From the NCBI GenBank assembly GCA_963693315.1, contig OY856187.1, positions 380,097,306-380,161,305 on the forward strand: 64,000 nt of DNA, read 5' to 3'. Positions 47,561 through 60,525 of this stretch are shown in pieces. A model generated the notes under the pieces. That model had not been told where the DNA came from, did not search any database, and worked only from the letters and a program-made list of their open reading frames with translations. How positions within the stretch are numbered: the first letter of the stretch is position 1; each line of letters opens with the position of its first letter. The DNA is from Diogma glabrata. Taxonomy: Eukaryota > Arthropoda > Insecta > Diptera > Cylindrotomidae. Both the position numbers and the translations under genes were made by a program.

Positions 47561-49263
47561 CAGAGATGGCCAAGCTTCACTGCACGTGGAGCCGCAGTAC
47601 AATAATCTCTCGTTAAGAGAGCTAACATAAAAAATAAAAAATTTCAAAAGTATCAGTTGTTTGGAAATATTTATTTTATTGAAAACCAAATTTGTACTTA
47701 TGGTTAAAATCCATACAAATACATATTTAAAATTTGTTACATTACATGATAGCATGTTTGTTTGTAACTTGGCCGTGAATTTTCTGAAATCTGGTTCATA
47801 GTTTGTTAGCGCAGTATGAAATAATTCCTTTAAATGCTCATTTGTAAGTTGGTTTGATTTTATAAACTTCAGTGTTGAAAAAAGTTATTCACAACAATAT
47901 GTTGTACCGAATATGGACAGTAATCTGGCAGCAGCTTTTTTCAAATTGGGGTACTTTGATTGAGACACTAGTTTCCAAAACTCATTTGGAGATTGTGGTG
48001 CATTTGGCTTTGTGATGCATTTTAAGAATGTGATCTTCCTGGAGCTCTAGTAATTCCATTTCTCCTGAGGCACTGTCATTCAAAAGATAACAAGGAATCG
48101 ATAAGCCCTCGCTAATAATGTCAATCTCGAATGGATTTACAAGTGAATTAAGAAAAATATTTAAATTATTCAGATCATTAAATCGCAATTGAAAGTCTTT
48201 CAATAATTCTGCTAATTTACTGTCGTATTCACTCAGGTTGTTATCATTAATTTTAGAGAGTATGTTCTTCAGATGAGGAAAGTGGTTGAACACTTTTGTT
48301 GTTAAATCTCGTTGAAAAAGTTGAATTTTTTTCATAAAACTCAGAATCGTTTGAATAATATCAGTAATAACTTTATCTTTTCCTTGTAATGCTAGGTTGA
48401 GGGATTGCGGATGCTCCATTATATCAGTCAAAAACATACAGTCATCAATTAATTCATCATCCTTTAATTCCAGATAGTGTTTTTCTTTTCCTTTGAGGAA
48501 ATTTCTGATATGTTCCATTAAATCAATGAAATCACCGTTTGTTTCTTGCAATTTCCCTATGTTTTTAATTTCGTTATTATGGTCAATTATTCATTTTTTT
48601 GGTTTAGGCCTTAGGGCAATATCTTACTGTCCTAGATGTAGAAGCGGTTGAGGAAGCATATGTCGGATTTGCACGTGTATTTTAATTCTATTTAATTATG
48701 AACTTATTCATTTTTTAATTAGAATATTAAAGGATACATTAAATTTAACGTCGGCAAATTACCCAAAGATAAAATATCAAAAATATTGTTTATAAAAAAA
48801 TTGCAGAAAAAGATAATCATAGAAAAACAAACGAATCCAAAAGGAAAGACTTTTGATTTTGAGAAAGATTTTTGTGCATTAATTTGAGACAAATACACGT
48901 GATTTTATTTTTAGTCCACTATAATATGTTAAACGTATAACCTTAAATAATAAAATTAGTTGAATTTATTTATAACAGCGGATTATAAACTTGATTCGCG
49001 AAGTAAAGTAGTATCAAACTAAAACAAAGCCGCAAAAAACTTCAACAGTAGTAACTTCGACAGGACGGACCTAAATATAATAATATGATTGTATTAAATC
49101 ATATTATATTAAACAGCATTATAAATTATATGTATTACTTCTAATTTTGTTACAATTTTTATGAATTATTAAATATTATTTAATTTTTTCATTTCTTTTC
49201 GAGAGCCGCATTTATTCTTTCAAAGAGCCGCATGCGGCTCGCGAGCCGCGGTTTGGCCGTGTA
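47561..49263 (-). mobile_element. hAT transposon relic with 8-bp target duplication
   Basis: TTATATAA lies on both sides (47553-47560 and 49264-49271), and the opposite palindrome arm shows the uninterrupted site. The left end is CAGAGATGGCCAAG. The right end is a decayed relative, with GGTTTGGCC preceded by a GC-rich GAGCCGC-rich stretch. Length is 1,703 bp. The 8-bp duplication and the CAG...TGGCCAA end fit the hAT superfamily. Confidence 0.85.
47752..48560 (-). pseudogene. hAT transposase C-terminal region
   Basis: On the minus strand a 189-codon open stretch (48551-47982) holds LNLALQGKDKVITDII, a motif of hAT proteins of the GTF2IRD2/ZBED-related kind. It is followed by helical, charged sequence up to EDHILKMHHKAK. 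After a frame change near 48005 the hAT dimerisation domain follows: NEFWKLVSQSKYPNLK, AAARLLSIFGTTYCCE, a stop, LFSTLKFIKSN and LTNEHLKELF. The N-terminal BED zinc finger and the DDE catalytic Asp residues are missing or lost. The stop after TTYCCE falls in the family's S-x-F core. Non-functional. Confidence 0.85.
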
Positions 49264-50142
49264 TTATATAATTACTAAAAACTGATTTTAAAATTTTATT
49301 TGTTTATAACAATAGGAATTTGTTAATAATTTTTATAATTAATAATGTTTTTTTTAAATTGCATCTCTATTCTTTAAAATAAAACAAACAAAAAGTGTCT
49401 ATCTTTACCAGAACCGAAGTTATAAATCTTTGAAAACAAGTCTTCAAGCCAAAAATCACAAAATTCTCGGAATTTAGAACCGCTTTATTTCCCCTAAAAA
49501 ACAAAACAAAGAAAAAATTCTCAAACAAGTATATCGTAATGTTTATATAAAACCCTCAAAAAAATTTTCAGCTGAATCAAAAATGTCTTAGTCACATTTT
49601 GTCCTATTCTGTTCGGTATGTAAAAGAATGACCCATATATGGAACTTTTTGTCGTCCCGCGCTCGATAAATTAATTTATTTCTAACAGTAAATATCATTT
49701 CTTCATTAAAAAAAAATACTCTTTTTATAGAAAATTGAACGATGAATACGATGATAATATTAAAAACTAATTTCATGGGTGGGGCAATGGTTAAAATTTA
49801 ATTTTAACATTTTATTTGTTTATAACAATAGGAATTTGTTAATAACTTTAGCTGAAAATATTTATTTTTAAAAATTCCATCTTTTAACTTTCAAATAAAG
49901 GAAAAAAAAACCTTCTATTTTCTATAAAACCGAAGTTATGAATTTTTGAAAATAAGTCTTCAAGCCTAATTACACGATATTCTTGAAATTTAGAACAGCT
50001 CTATTTTCCAAAAAAAAAAAAAAAATCCTCGAACACGTTTATCTTTTTTTTCGATAGAAAACCCCTAAAAAAAATTTCAGCCAAATCAAAAATGGGTCGG
50101 TCAGATTTTGTCCAAATCTGTTCGGTTTATAAAAGAATTACC

Positions 50143-51248
50143 CATATATATAACGATATGAGATATAACGGAATTTGGCGGCACTCTCACGGTCGCATTT
50201 TTCGACCTACACCAAAATAATTTTTTGTGTGTGTTCCGGCAAATAATGTCTTGGACAAGTTCGTGAACTGGCCATATCCGGGTACCAGTTAAGCGGCTAG
50301 AACCTAAAATGTCGAATAATCTAGGGCGCTATAACTTCCGTTTGAATCATAATATTTTAATAAAATTTATAAATATTGAATATTTGAACATATTTCTATC
50401 ATTTTTATTCAAATGACAACTTTGACGTTCCAGGTTCCTGAAAAATCAGCTGTTTTAAAAATTTGCCAATCTTTTTTGTCCTTGATCTAGCTGAAATGGC
50501 CAAGCTCACACTTGAAAACTTTTTTACACAAATTTACAATATAAATCTTTCCAAAATTTAAAAAAAAATAGTTCAGATCTAAAGGTTGAGGCCCCAGGTC
50601 TGTTGAAATGAAAACAAACGCAAAAGGCAATGATTTCATCATGTTTGAGTTTATGTTATTTAAATTCATCTTAACTTTTAAGACAATTTTTAAACTATAG
50701 CCTCACGAAATTCCAGCTTTCTAACCCAAAAGGTTCCATTTTTATAAGCAATATAATGCACCTATTACAGACAAATCTCAAGCCATTTAATACCAAAGGA
50801 AAATTATCATATGCTCTTTTGTTTGTATTTTTATTTTTTTTTCACTAAGTAAACTATGTATTTGAAAAAAGATTAAATAAGAACAAAAAAATACAACACA
50901 AAGATGATTTTAAATTAAAATTGTTTAATAATGTTTGATTATAAATTATGTGTGGTGGTATAATTGTAGTTGTGACGTAGTTCTTTTGATCTTTGTTGGA
51001 CGTTTATTTGATCTTTGGTGGATTTAATATGTTATGACTAATTTTAACCAAAGTAAACAAAACTGTTCCGAAATTGCATAAAGTAGTTTCGGTTAATGTA
51101 TTAAATGTCTTTTGTGAAATTTATTGGATAATTCCGTTTCTATTTAGTTTTTTGATTTCAACTAATTTGATACATTGATTCTACTTGTATGCATATCTGT
51201 CTGATCAAGAAATCTACCTTTTTCTTGCGGATATACCTGCCGCTGGAC
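50143..51248 (+). repeat. HINE2 body and 3' end
   Basis: It resumes with ACGATATGAGATATAACG as in HINE1 after its (TA)n. One diverged CGGCACTCTCACGGTCGCAT unit follows, then unique AT-rich sequence. It ends GAAATCTACC, TTGCGGATATACCTGCCGC and TGGAC before a T run. Confidence 0.75.
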
Positions 51249-51668
51249 TTTTGAATTAGGGAATAGTTTCTTTGGAATATTTGGAAGTGGTTTAGTTAAA
51301 ATAAATATATGCATATTGATTACATATTTACAATTGATAGATATTTGTATTATATTTGAGGTGTAAAAGTTGTTTGATGTTGTTGTTGATTATAAACTAT
51401 AGTATGGCGGTTGTGATGTAGTTAGAACGTTAATCCACCAAAGGATTTAATTTGATATTAAGGAGTTTTAACCAAATTAAACAAAACTATTCAAAATCGC
51501 ATTGACAAAGTAGTTTATGTATTTATTTTGGTTGTTTGATAAATTTTTTGGATTTTCTGTTTCTAGTTAAAATTTAAACTAATCTGACATATCCAATTCT
51601 ATTTGTACACAAAGCTGTCTGGTCCCGAAATCTACCTATTTCTAGCGGATGTACGTGCCGCTTGGACT
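51249..51668 (+). repeat. Second, tandem HINE 3' end
   Basis: A further 420 bp repeats the last part of HINE2 with divergence and ends with CGAAATCTACCTATTTCTAG and the hairpin GCGG-ATGTACGTG-CCGC. Tandem or end-to-end copies are known for Helentron-type elements. Confidence 0.7.
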
Positions 51669-53200
51669 TTTATAATTATAACTAATTTGAGAATTAAAAA
51701 GAAAGGAAGAAAGGTTTTTCTAAATAATTGTTAGTGTTTTGCTTTATATGGTTAATTCAAGATTTTTCTCTGGAGGATTTATTCTTCTTTTTCCTTCTTG
51801 GTAAACCGTAAGTTGACTTTATTATTTTATAAAACGGGGCATTCTCTACATATAGAAAAAAAAGGAGGGAAATTATTAACCGGAACTTGATACCTATGAC
51901 GGCGTATTATATATGATAAAGTGATTGAATTGGTAACATATAAAAATTGATAATAAATGATATGGATGGGAGACTAACACAGGGATACACAAATAATTTA
52001 GTGGAAGAGACAATATCCTAGACGGCCAATCTAGCGGTGATGTGACCATGTCTCTAAGTTCATGTTTATGAGATCTAATACTTATTACTGTTTGATTATG
52101 ATTATGAGGGGTCCAGCAAACATTATAACGGGGTTATTTAAAGTCAATAAATATATGAATAACGAAAATTAAAAGGAAGAAAGAAATCTTCAATCAACGA
52201 TTCCAACGAATAATTTTAAGCAAAAATTTTCTTTCCAATAATACTGTATTTATATATTCTCATAATAACGTCTTAATGTTCTATCTGGTTATATTTATTA
52301 GTTCACACTATATATGTGTTTTAGTATGAATCATTAAGTAATTTTTTGAGATCTTTCCCTGGGACAGAGTTCGATGCATTCGATGTAACACCCGGTACAA
52401 AACTATTTGTAGTTTTTATTACTACAAATAGATGCGTTACACTAGATAACCATTTTGAAAAAGTAAATTCTATTTTTAATCGAAATGAAGTTGCCTCAAC
52501 CTCGTCGAAAAACCAACAAATCGAACCCCGAATTGATCCATTAGCTGTACAAGAACGGTGTAGTTGAGGTAACCGCACGTTATGTTTATGTAAAAATTAA
52601 ATACAGTTTTATCTGTGTCAAATACTTCTATTTTGCAATGAAAAATTCATGATATAATGCCCTAGACAATTTTTTTCATGGAACTTGTTATATACTTAAT
52701 TCAACTTCAGTTATATTGCATGTAATAGTCTTGACAAAAGTATAACTGTAGCTGTCTCAATCGCCGTTAAATTGTTTGAACACATTTTTCCTTTGTTTGA
52801 ATAAGAAACTCCTAACTTCGAATTGTGGTTGAAAAATTACTTTTTATTCGCCTACATACTAAAGTGTTACTTTATTATTGTGATTTGCGGCTTTAAAGTA
52901 TCACTTTTCAACTATTTATTTTGTTGTCATAGCTACGTCCAAAAAAGTAAAAAGCATTTGTATTTGTTTAAATTCCATGAAAAATAAAAAATTTTATCAA
53001 AGCAACCCTCAAATTCAAAATTTCATTATCCAATTAAAATAGTTGTTATCATTTGTAGTCATAGCTACACAATAGTTTGGAAAAAATAATAAATATTTTT
53101 TCAAAGGTTACTTATTCAACATATTTTTATTACAAAACTGATGCAAATTTATATTTTTGATTTAGAATAAACCATTTTTTTTTAAATATTTTGCTTGCGG
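51669..53200. other. Unassigned AT-rich stretch
   Basis: No family is recognised. The only sharp structure is a perfect 10-bp hairpin CTATTTGTAG ... CTACAAATAG at about 52403-52431. TAGTCATAGCTAC-like motifs repeat near 52927 and 53057. Confidence 0.4.
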
Positions 53201-53204
53201 CGAA

Positions 53205-53355
53205 TAAAAATAGTTTACGACGCACGGACGTTAGCTATTTTGGACTTAATGTGGGTGCAAACCTCGGCTAGCGCCTCGATTTGCAAACTCCACATCCGTC
53301 CAAAATCTTTAGCTTTACGTCCTAGCATCATAATGTACTATTATTTTCTTACTTT
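53205..53355. repeat. Hairpin element with GC-rich tip
   Basis: GGACGTTAGCTATTTTGGAC and its continuation TGTGGGTGCAAACCTCGG pair with CCTCGATTTGCAAACTCCAC ... ATTTTAGC-ACGTCC-like sequence across the tip CTAGCG. The arms exceed 40 bp and weaker pairing extends outward. It resembles in style the hairpins at 31495 and 19024. No gene. Confidence 0.7.
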
Positions 53356-54110
53356 GCAATTTTCGTACAGACTCTAAGTTTCTTCAAACCCGTTTCATAA
53401 AAGTTGAGTCAGGTTTCTATAAAAACATTTTGTTTTTTTTATCTGTATCTTGTTAATTATTCAATCAAGTATTGTGCTTACAAACTGAAGGAAAATGGGA
53501 TAATGAAAATCAAATAATTCCACACAATCCGAAGCAATGAAATAACTTTTTGCAATATAAATTATAAAAATTAAACCACACAAAACTATTTTTGTACATA
53601 CTTATAATAAGACTTGTTTGAGCTGTTTATATATTAAGAGTTCTTATTACAGTTCTGGTATATGAATATCATTATCATTATCCACAATTCAATATATGTA
53701 ACTTTTTGGTATGTTAAAAATCCAAACCTGAATAAATAAAAGAAATTGTACAAGTTCAAATTTTGTGCTTGTTAAATAAATTCAAAAAGGATTTCCAGTA
53801 AATATATAAGTTAATGAAAAATAAAACCATCGAAGGTAAAGGTCAATAATTTAAGATGATATTGAACTTATATAAGAAATGAAAGTATCGCTGATCACAC
53901 CAGATTAGGTAATATCAAAAATGTTTGCATGGTAGCTAAACGGTTAAAATATCAATGAAAATTTAATTAAATAATTATTTATAGTAAGGGCATCAGGGGA
54001 TTTAAGTAAGAAATAAAATTAAAATTAACGAGCTTTCATATAACTCTATGTGTGGAATTTAATCATTGAGTAATATTGTGCGTCACACAATCAAGGAATT
54101 TGAAAGTAAC
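53356..54110. other. Unassigned AT-rich stretch
   Basis: I see no coding, RNA or repeat structure here that I can defend. Confidence 0.4.
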
Positions 54111-54720
54111 TGGATTATTGGCAACCCAATTTTAATTTGGTTCGTACAAATTTGTCTAATTTCTTTTTCGCTTTTTCCCTTTTATTTTATTTTGATCTCT
54201 TTTTATCCGATCAGCAAGTATTAACCTATGTCCTATGTCATATTTTATTATGTGATAGGATTTGTAGTTTAGTTTTAAGCACCTGCATTTTGTATTATTT
54301 ATCATTATGTCAGTTACCGCTATTGGCATTCAAGATAACGTGAAATATATAACGTACAGTAAAAATACTATGCCAAAAACCAAATTGATATCTTAAGGGT
54401 GGTGAACTAATTGTAATTATTCAATAAGTTTAATTCAATCAATTATACGCATCATTATCAGATTTTGTTGATTTACAATTTTTTTTTCGCTTTAGATTTA
54501 CGGTCATGCGACAAAGTACTTCAGTCCCTGCTATTGACAAATGAGTTCACATGAAACATCATATACCATAGGCAATAGCAGTGACTAGTGAGATATCATT
54601 TTTAAACAAATTTGCATTTTATCTTTTAAAATATTTACTCTATCTTATCATGAAATATTGGCCTAGGTCATATTTTATACATATTTGAAAATTTGCGTTT
54701 GAACGCTTGTTTTTGTGAGA
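54111..54720. repeat. Decayed dispersed repeats, including D1 copy 3
   Basis: TTGGCAACCCAATTTTAATTTGGTTCGTACAAATTTG-like sequence at 54117 and ATCATGAAATATTG near 54645 match 36325-36440. CAGTCCCTGCTATTG ... GGCAATAGCAGTGA near 54522-54575 matches the right part of D1 copy 2. Non-coding. Confidence 0.55.
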
Positions 54721-54852
54721 CTCAGGTCTTAAAAAGTTGTTGATCAACACTTTTGGCATCAACACTTTTTCTATTCGACAATGCTCTTGATTGGTACTGG
54801 ACTTTTAGTGAGTGAAATGGTAGCTTACAAATTAGTTTGGAATATTTAAAAC

Positions 54853-56671
54853 ATTACTTAGTAGAGCTTTTTCAAATACCCTCAAACGAAAGACGCGTTA
54901 AACGTATGCTTGAACAACGGAAACAAAAATATCCTAAAGAATCATTTACCGAATTTATGTATGACGTTATGAGGATTGCTTTGCAATCTTAAATCCCTAT
55001 ACTCGATGTTGAAATTTTATCCATTCTATCTAATAATATAAGACCTGGTTTATGTGACAAATTTGTAAAAAGAGAATTTCATTCCATCAACCAATTAGAG
55101 TATGAGTGTCTTCGAGTCGAGCAGTTATGGCAAGAACTGGGAAGTACTCCAGAGTATAACCTAATTAGTAAAAATCGATACGTCCATGAATAACATGAAG
55201 TACAACCATTTGTTAGAAGTTTTAATATTCAATCCGCAATGTATCGAACAAATGCGACAGCTGTATTTTTTAGACCTGATTCAGAGATATCAGAAGGTAA
55301 ATCACAAGAGTTCGTGTTTTTCTCACCAGCACGACCCTTGGACATTGATTAACAAAGATGGTTCTTATAACCAACAACGCTTCGATAATTACGCTCAGGA
55401 TCAAGTACCCGAAACAATTTGCGCTATTAACAATTGAAATCAAAACACATCATACTGCCAACAAATTTTGAATACACAACTCTTTCCTATGTCTATTAGT
55501 GTGTGTTGGAATTGCAAAAGTTCTTAGCATAATTTTCGACGTTGCAAAGTTTCCCTTCATAAATTCATGTTTCATGTGTTGCAAAGAAAACTGCATGTAT
55601 AAGTATAGTGAATGCTCAAATTGTAACCCAAATAAGTAGCGAGAAACTGGCCACGGAAGGATTAGGGTCAACGGGAGTTCAATCTTCAGGAAAAGACAAT
55701 TCTCCCACTCAGAGACATAAGGTAAGAAACTGCATCAAACACGGATCTAGAAATCTACCAAAGGAAGAACCGGTAAGTATTTCCAGTTCTTTTAATTCCT
55801 TTCCTAATAGATCTTACGTTGCTTCAGAAGCTAAATAAAACAATTTCAACCGTGCTTGGTTATACTTTAGAGAGAAACGAAACATTAAAAATCAGATTTG
55901 TTCTTTGGGAATATCTTCCGCTTTCGACGGTAGACCTTATGTTACTGTTGAAATGTTTAACCAATCATTCCATGGTCTATTGGATTGAGGCAATTCTAAA
56001 GAACATCTGTATCTTGGCATCGATTTCTTTAAGCTGTTCGATATAACCTTCAAAATAAATGAGTTGAACCTACCACTTACATCTGATATTATACAAGATA
56101 ACTCATGTTTTGGGATGCACAAGTTTTTTATATCATCGAATAGACACAGGATTAGCTACCAGGATTAGCAAGAAAGTGAGAGTCCGTGGTGTTTCGCAGT
56201 TACTCTAGGAAAAAAGGCAAGTGGTAATGTGCGGTTATGCCTAGATGCTCGTAAGGACAACCAAGTCACGGTAAAGGATGCCTACCCTCTTCCGTTAATG
56301 ATGGTGGTTAATGGTCTTTTAAGCCGGTTAGAGAACACTACTTTCATATCTGGCACATACCGCTCGACGACGATTCTAAACCAAAGACTGCTTTTAAAGT
56401 TCCGGGTAGACCTTTATACTAGTTAACCGTAATACCTTTCGGTTTGTGTAACGCTCCGCAAATTATGTGTCGTCACATGCACGAAGTGATTCCACACGAG
56501 TACCACGACAGGATATTTGTCTACTTAGATGATCTTTTGTTACTGCTCCGACATTTTGATGAGCATATTGCATTGCTGAAACTTGTTGTAGCATTGTGGT
56601 TGCGTAAAGCCAACCTTACAATAAATATAGTAAAAATTAGCTTCGGATTAAAGCAATTGAAATATATGGGG
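54853..56671 (+). pseudogene. Ty3/gypsy element 4, decayed gag-protease-RT
   Basis: The parts occur in order on the plus strand. A gag capsid-like region (ELFQIPSNERRVKRML, PKESFTEFMYDVMRIALQ, then EFHSINQLEYECLRVEQLW) lies at 54865-55140. A zinc knuckle CWNCKSS-x-HNFRRC lies near 55507, with the Gly position replaced by a stop. The retropepsin stretch FHGLLD-x-GNSKEHLYLGID near 55970-56020 also has a stop, in place of the Ser of DSG. RT pieces are VRLCLDARKDNQVTVKDAYP near 56233, FGLCNAPQIMC and the catalytic YLDDLL near 56525. The 5' LTR and the 3' half of pol are absent; the LTR of element 2 begins where RT stops. Several frameshifts make it inactive. Confidence 0.85.
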
Positions 56672-56853
56672 TGTTGTAATCCAAATGAATATTTTAATAT
56701 TAAATAAAATTACTTTTATATATTTAATTTTAACAAACAATCTTTTATTTAATTAATTCACTCTATCGCTCTTTACATTCTTTGTTGTACTAAAATTATA
56801 ACTAAAAACATCCAGCTGTCAAAATATAATATTACATTACCCAGGATACCACA
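56672..56853 (-). repeat. 3' LTR of element 2
   Basis: 182 bp. On the minus strand it begins TGTGGTATCC next to the PPT (AAAAAAGGGGAGA) and ends GGATTACAACA. The last 92 bp are repeated at 61030-61121 with no difference that I can see. Confidence 0.88.
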
Positions 56854-56866
56854 TCTCCCCTTTTTT
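56854..56866 (-). promoter_or_regulatory. Polypurine tract of element 2
   Basis: Minus-strand AAAAAAGGGGAGA directly before the LTR start TGTGG, the normal site for plus-strand priming. Confidence 0.8.
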
Positions 56867-56870
56867 CGAC

Positions 56871-58690
56871 TTAGTTACTTATAACATAATCTTTAAATTT
56901 TGCAGGAGTTCTTCGCTGACGCTTGTCAAGTCTCTTTTTAGAATCAGATATTAATTCATTATCCTCACTATCCATTGTTCTCTCTTTTGAAGTTATTGTT
57001 TCGCTCCCCATTGTTTCGTTTTCAGTTCTTGATTCGTTATCCGATTGTGTTGGAATTTTCCTGATATGTGAGACATTTCTTTTGTATATTTTTCCAGTTG
57101 TTTTATTTTTTTAATGTGACCTAACTCCCTTCCTTGTTCAGAATAGTATATTCATCAATTCCAAAAGTTGGTGTCAATTTATTCTCTTTGATCAAATTTT
57201 GTAATAGCACAACGTCTCCGATTTCAACATTGCTTTGAATAGCATGTCGTTTCTGATCTTCCTTTATTTCTGATGAACTGTCTTCCATTATCTAATGTTA
57301 TTGTTTTTGGATATCCTAAACGACAAAATATACTTTTTAATCGATCAACAGTTTCGTTTGCTGTAATTTTTTTCATTATCTCTATTTCGAGATATCTGCT
57401 AAAATAATCTATTACAACTAGTAGATAATCTCCAGATGGAAGTGGTCCTAAAAAATCAATTGCAATATCCATCCAAGCGGAATTTTGTAATAATTTTCGC
57501 ATCATAGGTTCTGGTTTCGATGGTGCTGAAACGAGAAGACATCCTTGACATCCTTTGACATAATTCTCGACCATTCGATCAATTTTAGGCCACCAAACTT
57601 TCTCACGAAGTCTTCTCTTCATCAGAGTCTCACCTGGATGACCTTCATGTCCAAGTTGTAGAATTCTTTCTCGTAAACTTTTGGGAACAACAATTCTGTT
57701 TCCACGTAACAGAATATTTCCAGACGTGCACAGTTCGTTTCGGAAAAATAAATATTGTGCTAGATTTTCATTACTCCAATTTCCTGAATCTATAGCCGAC
57801 CTAATATTTTTAATTTCCTCATCTGTCTCAGATTGTCTTTCGATTTCCTCTATATCAACTGCAACAGCTTCAATTATATATTTTATATGATGCTCACAAT
57901 CTTCATCAAATGGTTCACACTCTTCTAAATTACATAGTCTTGAAAACGAATCAGCAATATTTAATTTTCCAGGTTTATATATCACTTTATACTTAAATGA
58001 CTGCAAACTCAACACCCATCTTTCTATTCTTGCACAAGGCCTGGACGTTGGACAAAATATTACTTCAAGAGGTTTATGATCCGTTACTAATTCAAATTCT
58101 AACCCGCATAAATATATATAAAATCGTTCAACAGCCCACACAAGAGCAAGAGCTTCCTTCTCTGTTTGGCAATACCGACTTTCCGTTTCACTCAAACTTT
58201 TACTTGCGTAGCAAATAACTAGAGGAACATCATTTTTAAATTGAATTAAAACAGCCCCAAGTCCTACTGGACTTGCATCAGCAATGACCTGGGTTCGGTC
58301 TTTCGGATCATAATACCCTAGAGTTTTTATGTCGGCTATTATATTTTTAAGATGCTGAAATGCCTTTTCTTGTTCGAGCAACCATTCAAATTTTCGACCA
58401 TTTTTATAAGTTCTCTTAATGAGAAAAGTTAAGGTGGCTAAATCTGGTATAAATTTTCCTATGTAAGTTACCAGCTCCAAAAAACTCCTTAGCTCATCTA
58501 CATTGTTTGGCTTACGAAAGCTTTTAAGAGCTTTGATTTTCTGTTCTGATGGTGTAATACCATTTGCTGAAAGGTGATGTCCAAGAAAATCCATTTTTTC
58601 CACTTTGAATACACATTTTTTTGAGTTGAGAACTAAATTATTATTGGCCAACGTTGTAAGAACGTTATTTAAATTTTTGTCATGATCTTC
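56871..58690 (-). pseudogene. Element 2 RT end, RNase H and integrase (deleted core)
   Basis: The frame opens after a one-base shift near 58690 with NNLVLNSKKCVF and FLGHHLSANGI. RNase H is complete in outline (VIADASPVGLGAVL, TEKEALALVWAVE, TDHKPLEVIF). The integrase zinc domain follows (HEGHPGE ... CQGCLL), then a core with Asp in AIDFLGPLP and Asp in ITLDNGRQF. After that a deletion removes the rest of the catalytic core including the Glu. What follows, in other frames down to TAA at 56871, is the integrase C-terminus (VEIGDVVLLQN, then RRTPAKFKDYVISN). The enzyme cannot integrate DNA. The frame itself stops at 57224. Confidence 0.85.
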
Positions 58691-60525
58691 AGTATCCTTT
58701 CAAAAACGATAATATCATCGATATAATTTAAACAGTTTTCGCATTTAATTAATAAATTTTCCAAAGTTTTTTGGAATATTTCTGGCGCACAATTAATACC
58801 AAACAATAATCTCTTATAACGAAACAGCCCTTTCCTTGTAATAAAAGTTGTTATATATCGGCAAGTTTCTTTCAATTCTAAATGATGAAACGCGTTTTGT
58901 ATATCCAGCCGTGAGAAATATTTAGCATCTTTTAATTGTGGCAGAAAATCTTCCATTGTTGGAAGTGGATGATTTTCCCTTAAAATCGCCATATTAGCTC
59001 GACGCATATCGATACACAATCGAAGATCGCCGTTTTCTTTTATAATTGGAACCATTGGTGATACCCATTTGCTTGGCTCATGAACTGGCTCAATGATATC
59101 TAAATCTACAAGTTCTTGTAACTTGTCATCGATTTTATTTTGAAGTGCGATGGGAACTCGTCGGAACGGTTGAACTATAGGTTTTACAGTTTCATCGATT
59201 GAAATTTCTATCAAAACATTATTTATTTTTGGAAATGGTTTAACTGTTGTGATTTTATTAATGTCATTAGATTTCACGCCTTGTAATAAACTATCTAAGC
59301 CTAGAGACAGAACTCCTAAGCTTTTTGCCGTTTCTTTTCCTAAGAGAGGTCTTTCTCCTTTTTCGATGACATAAAAACAAGCAACGATTTCATTTTTTTT
59401 GTTACCATAATCAATACTAATCTTTGCATCAAAAACTGATATAATCTTAAGAGGTGCTTGACTGGCGTATGCTTTAAAAACTTTCGTGGTAGCGGAACGT
59501 ACATTTATTATTTTAGCCTTATGTTGTAATTTGTACTTCCATGTTACCTCATCAATTATATTATATGTTGAGCCAGAATCAATTATCATTTTAATATTTA
59601 CACCTCCAATTTTACACTGAATAATTTCTTCGTTGTCAATTCCAATACTCCAAACCAAACATTCTTCATTTTCATCATCAATTGTTGTCCTATCTTCACT
59701 TTCAATAGAACGTATTTTTATTGGTTTATGTATTTTATTATTATTGAACCTAACTGATCTATCATTTAACATTTTACGTTTTCTTGATCTGCAGCATTTT
59801 GCAAAATGTCCAAATGCGTCACATTTCTCACATTTGGCTTTCCTAGCTGGACACCTAAAATTTGTAGCAATGTGTTCTTTGCTGCCGCATCTAAAACATT
59901 GAATTTTATTCTCACTGGAAATATTAGCTACACAACTTGTACCAGGTTTGAACATTATCGACGATTGATCATTTATCTGCACATGCACTTTGTAGGCTTT
60001 TATGACTTCTTCTAAAGTCATCTCTTTCTCTAAAAACTTCTTTTTTAATTCCGTTGACTCACACGTATCAATAATTTTGTCTTTTAAATTAATGTCCATA
60101 ATTTCTTGCTCATTTTTTCCAAAATAACACTTAGATATTTGATTTTGAATTTTCATCCAAAATTTATCAAAAGATTCCCCACTTTGAGGTTTCATATTAC
60201 GGAATATATGTCTTTCAAATGTCGAATTCCTTTTGGGTGCAAAATAATCATCCAACTTATTTATTGCAATATCAAAAACTTTAATTGTTTTCTGTTCGTC
60301 CTCTTCCACATCTGCCCCAGGGAGATTATAAAAAGTATCCTGTAATTCCATTCCACCATAGTGTAGCAATTTGCTCTTCAGTTTTGATTGACCACTTATG
60401 TCTTCCGATTTTGTATAAATAAGAAAGGCTCTCTTTCACCTCGCCCATTCGGATCTAAGCATCGATTCACCCATTGAAGAACACAAAAACGGCTTCAATG
60501 AGTTCATTTTTGTTTCATTCATCAT
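58669..60525 (-). pseudogene. Element 2 gag-protease-RT
   Basis: The natural start is the ATG at 60525. After 29 codons (ending SEWAR) an in-frame TGA (60438-60436) interrupts, and the frame then stays open to 58669. Gag continues past the stop (KRAFLIYTKSED and on) and ends with two zinc knuckles: CFRCGSKEHIATNFRC, slightly off consensus spacing, and CEKCDAFGHFAKC. The protease has IIDSGSTYNI. RT runs from about VQPFRRVP through LRLCIDMRRAN and LFGINCAPEIFQ to the catalytic YIDDII, after which a one-base shift near 58690 ends the frame. Gag, protease and RT share one frame. The TGA and the shift inactivate the copy. Confidence 0.88.

Noticed and set aside
52346..52578. Open frames of 73 and 85 codons on opposite strands near 52.4 kb
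   Set aside because: They overlap each other and a short hairpin, and show no family signature.
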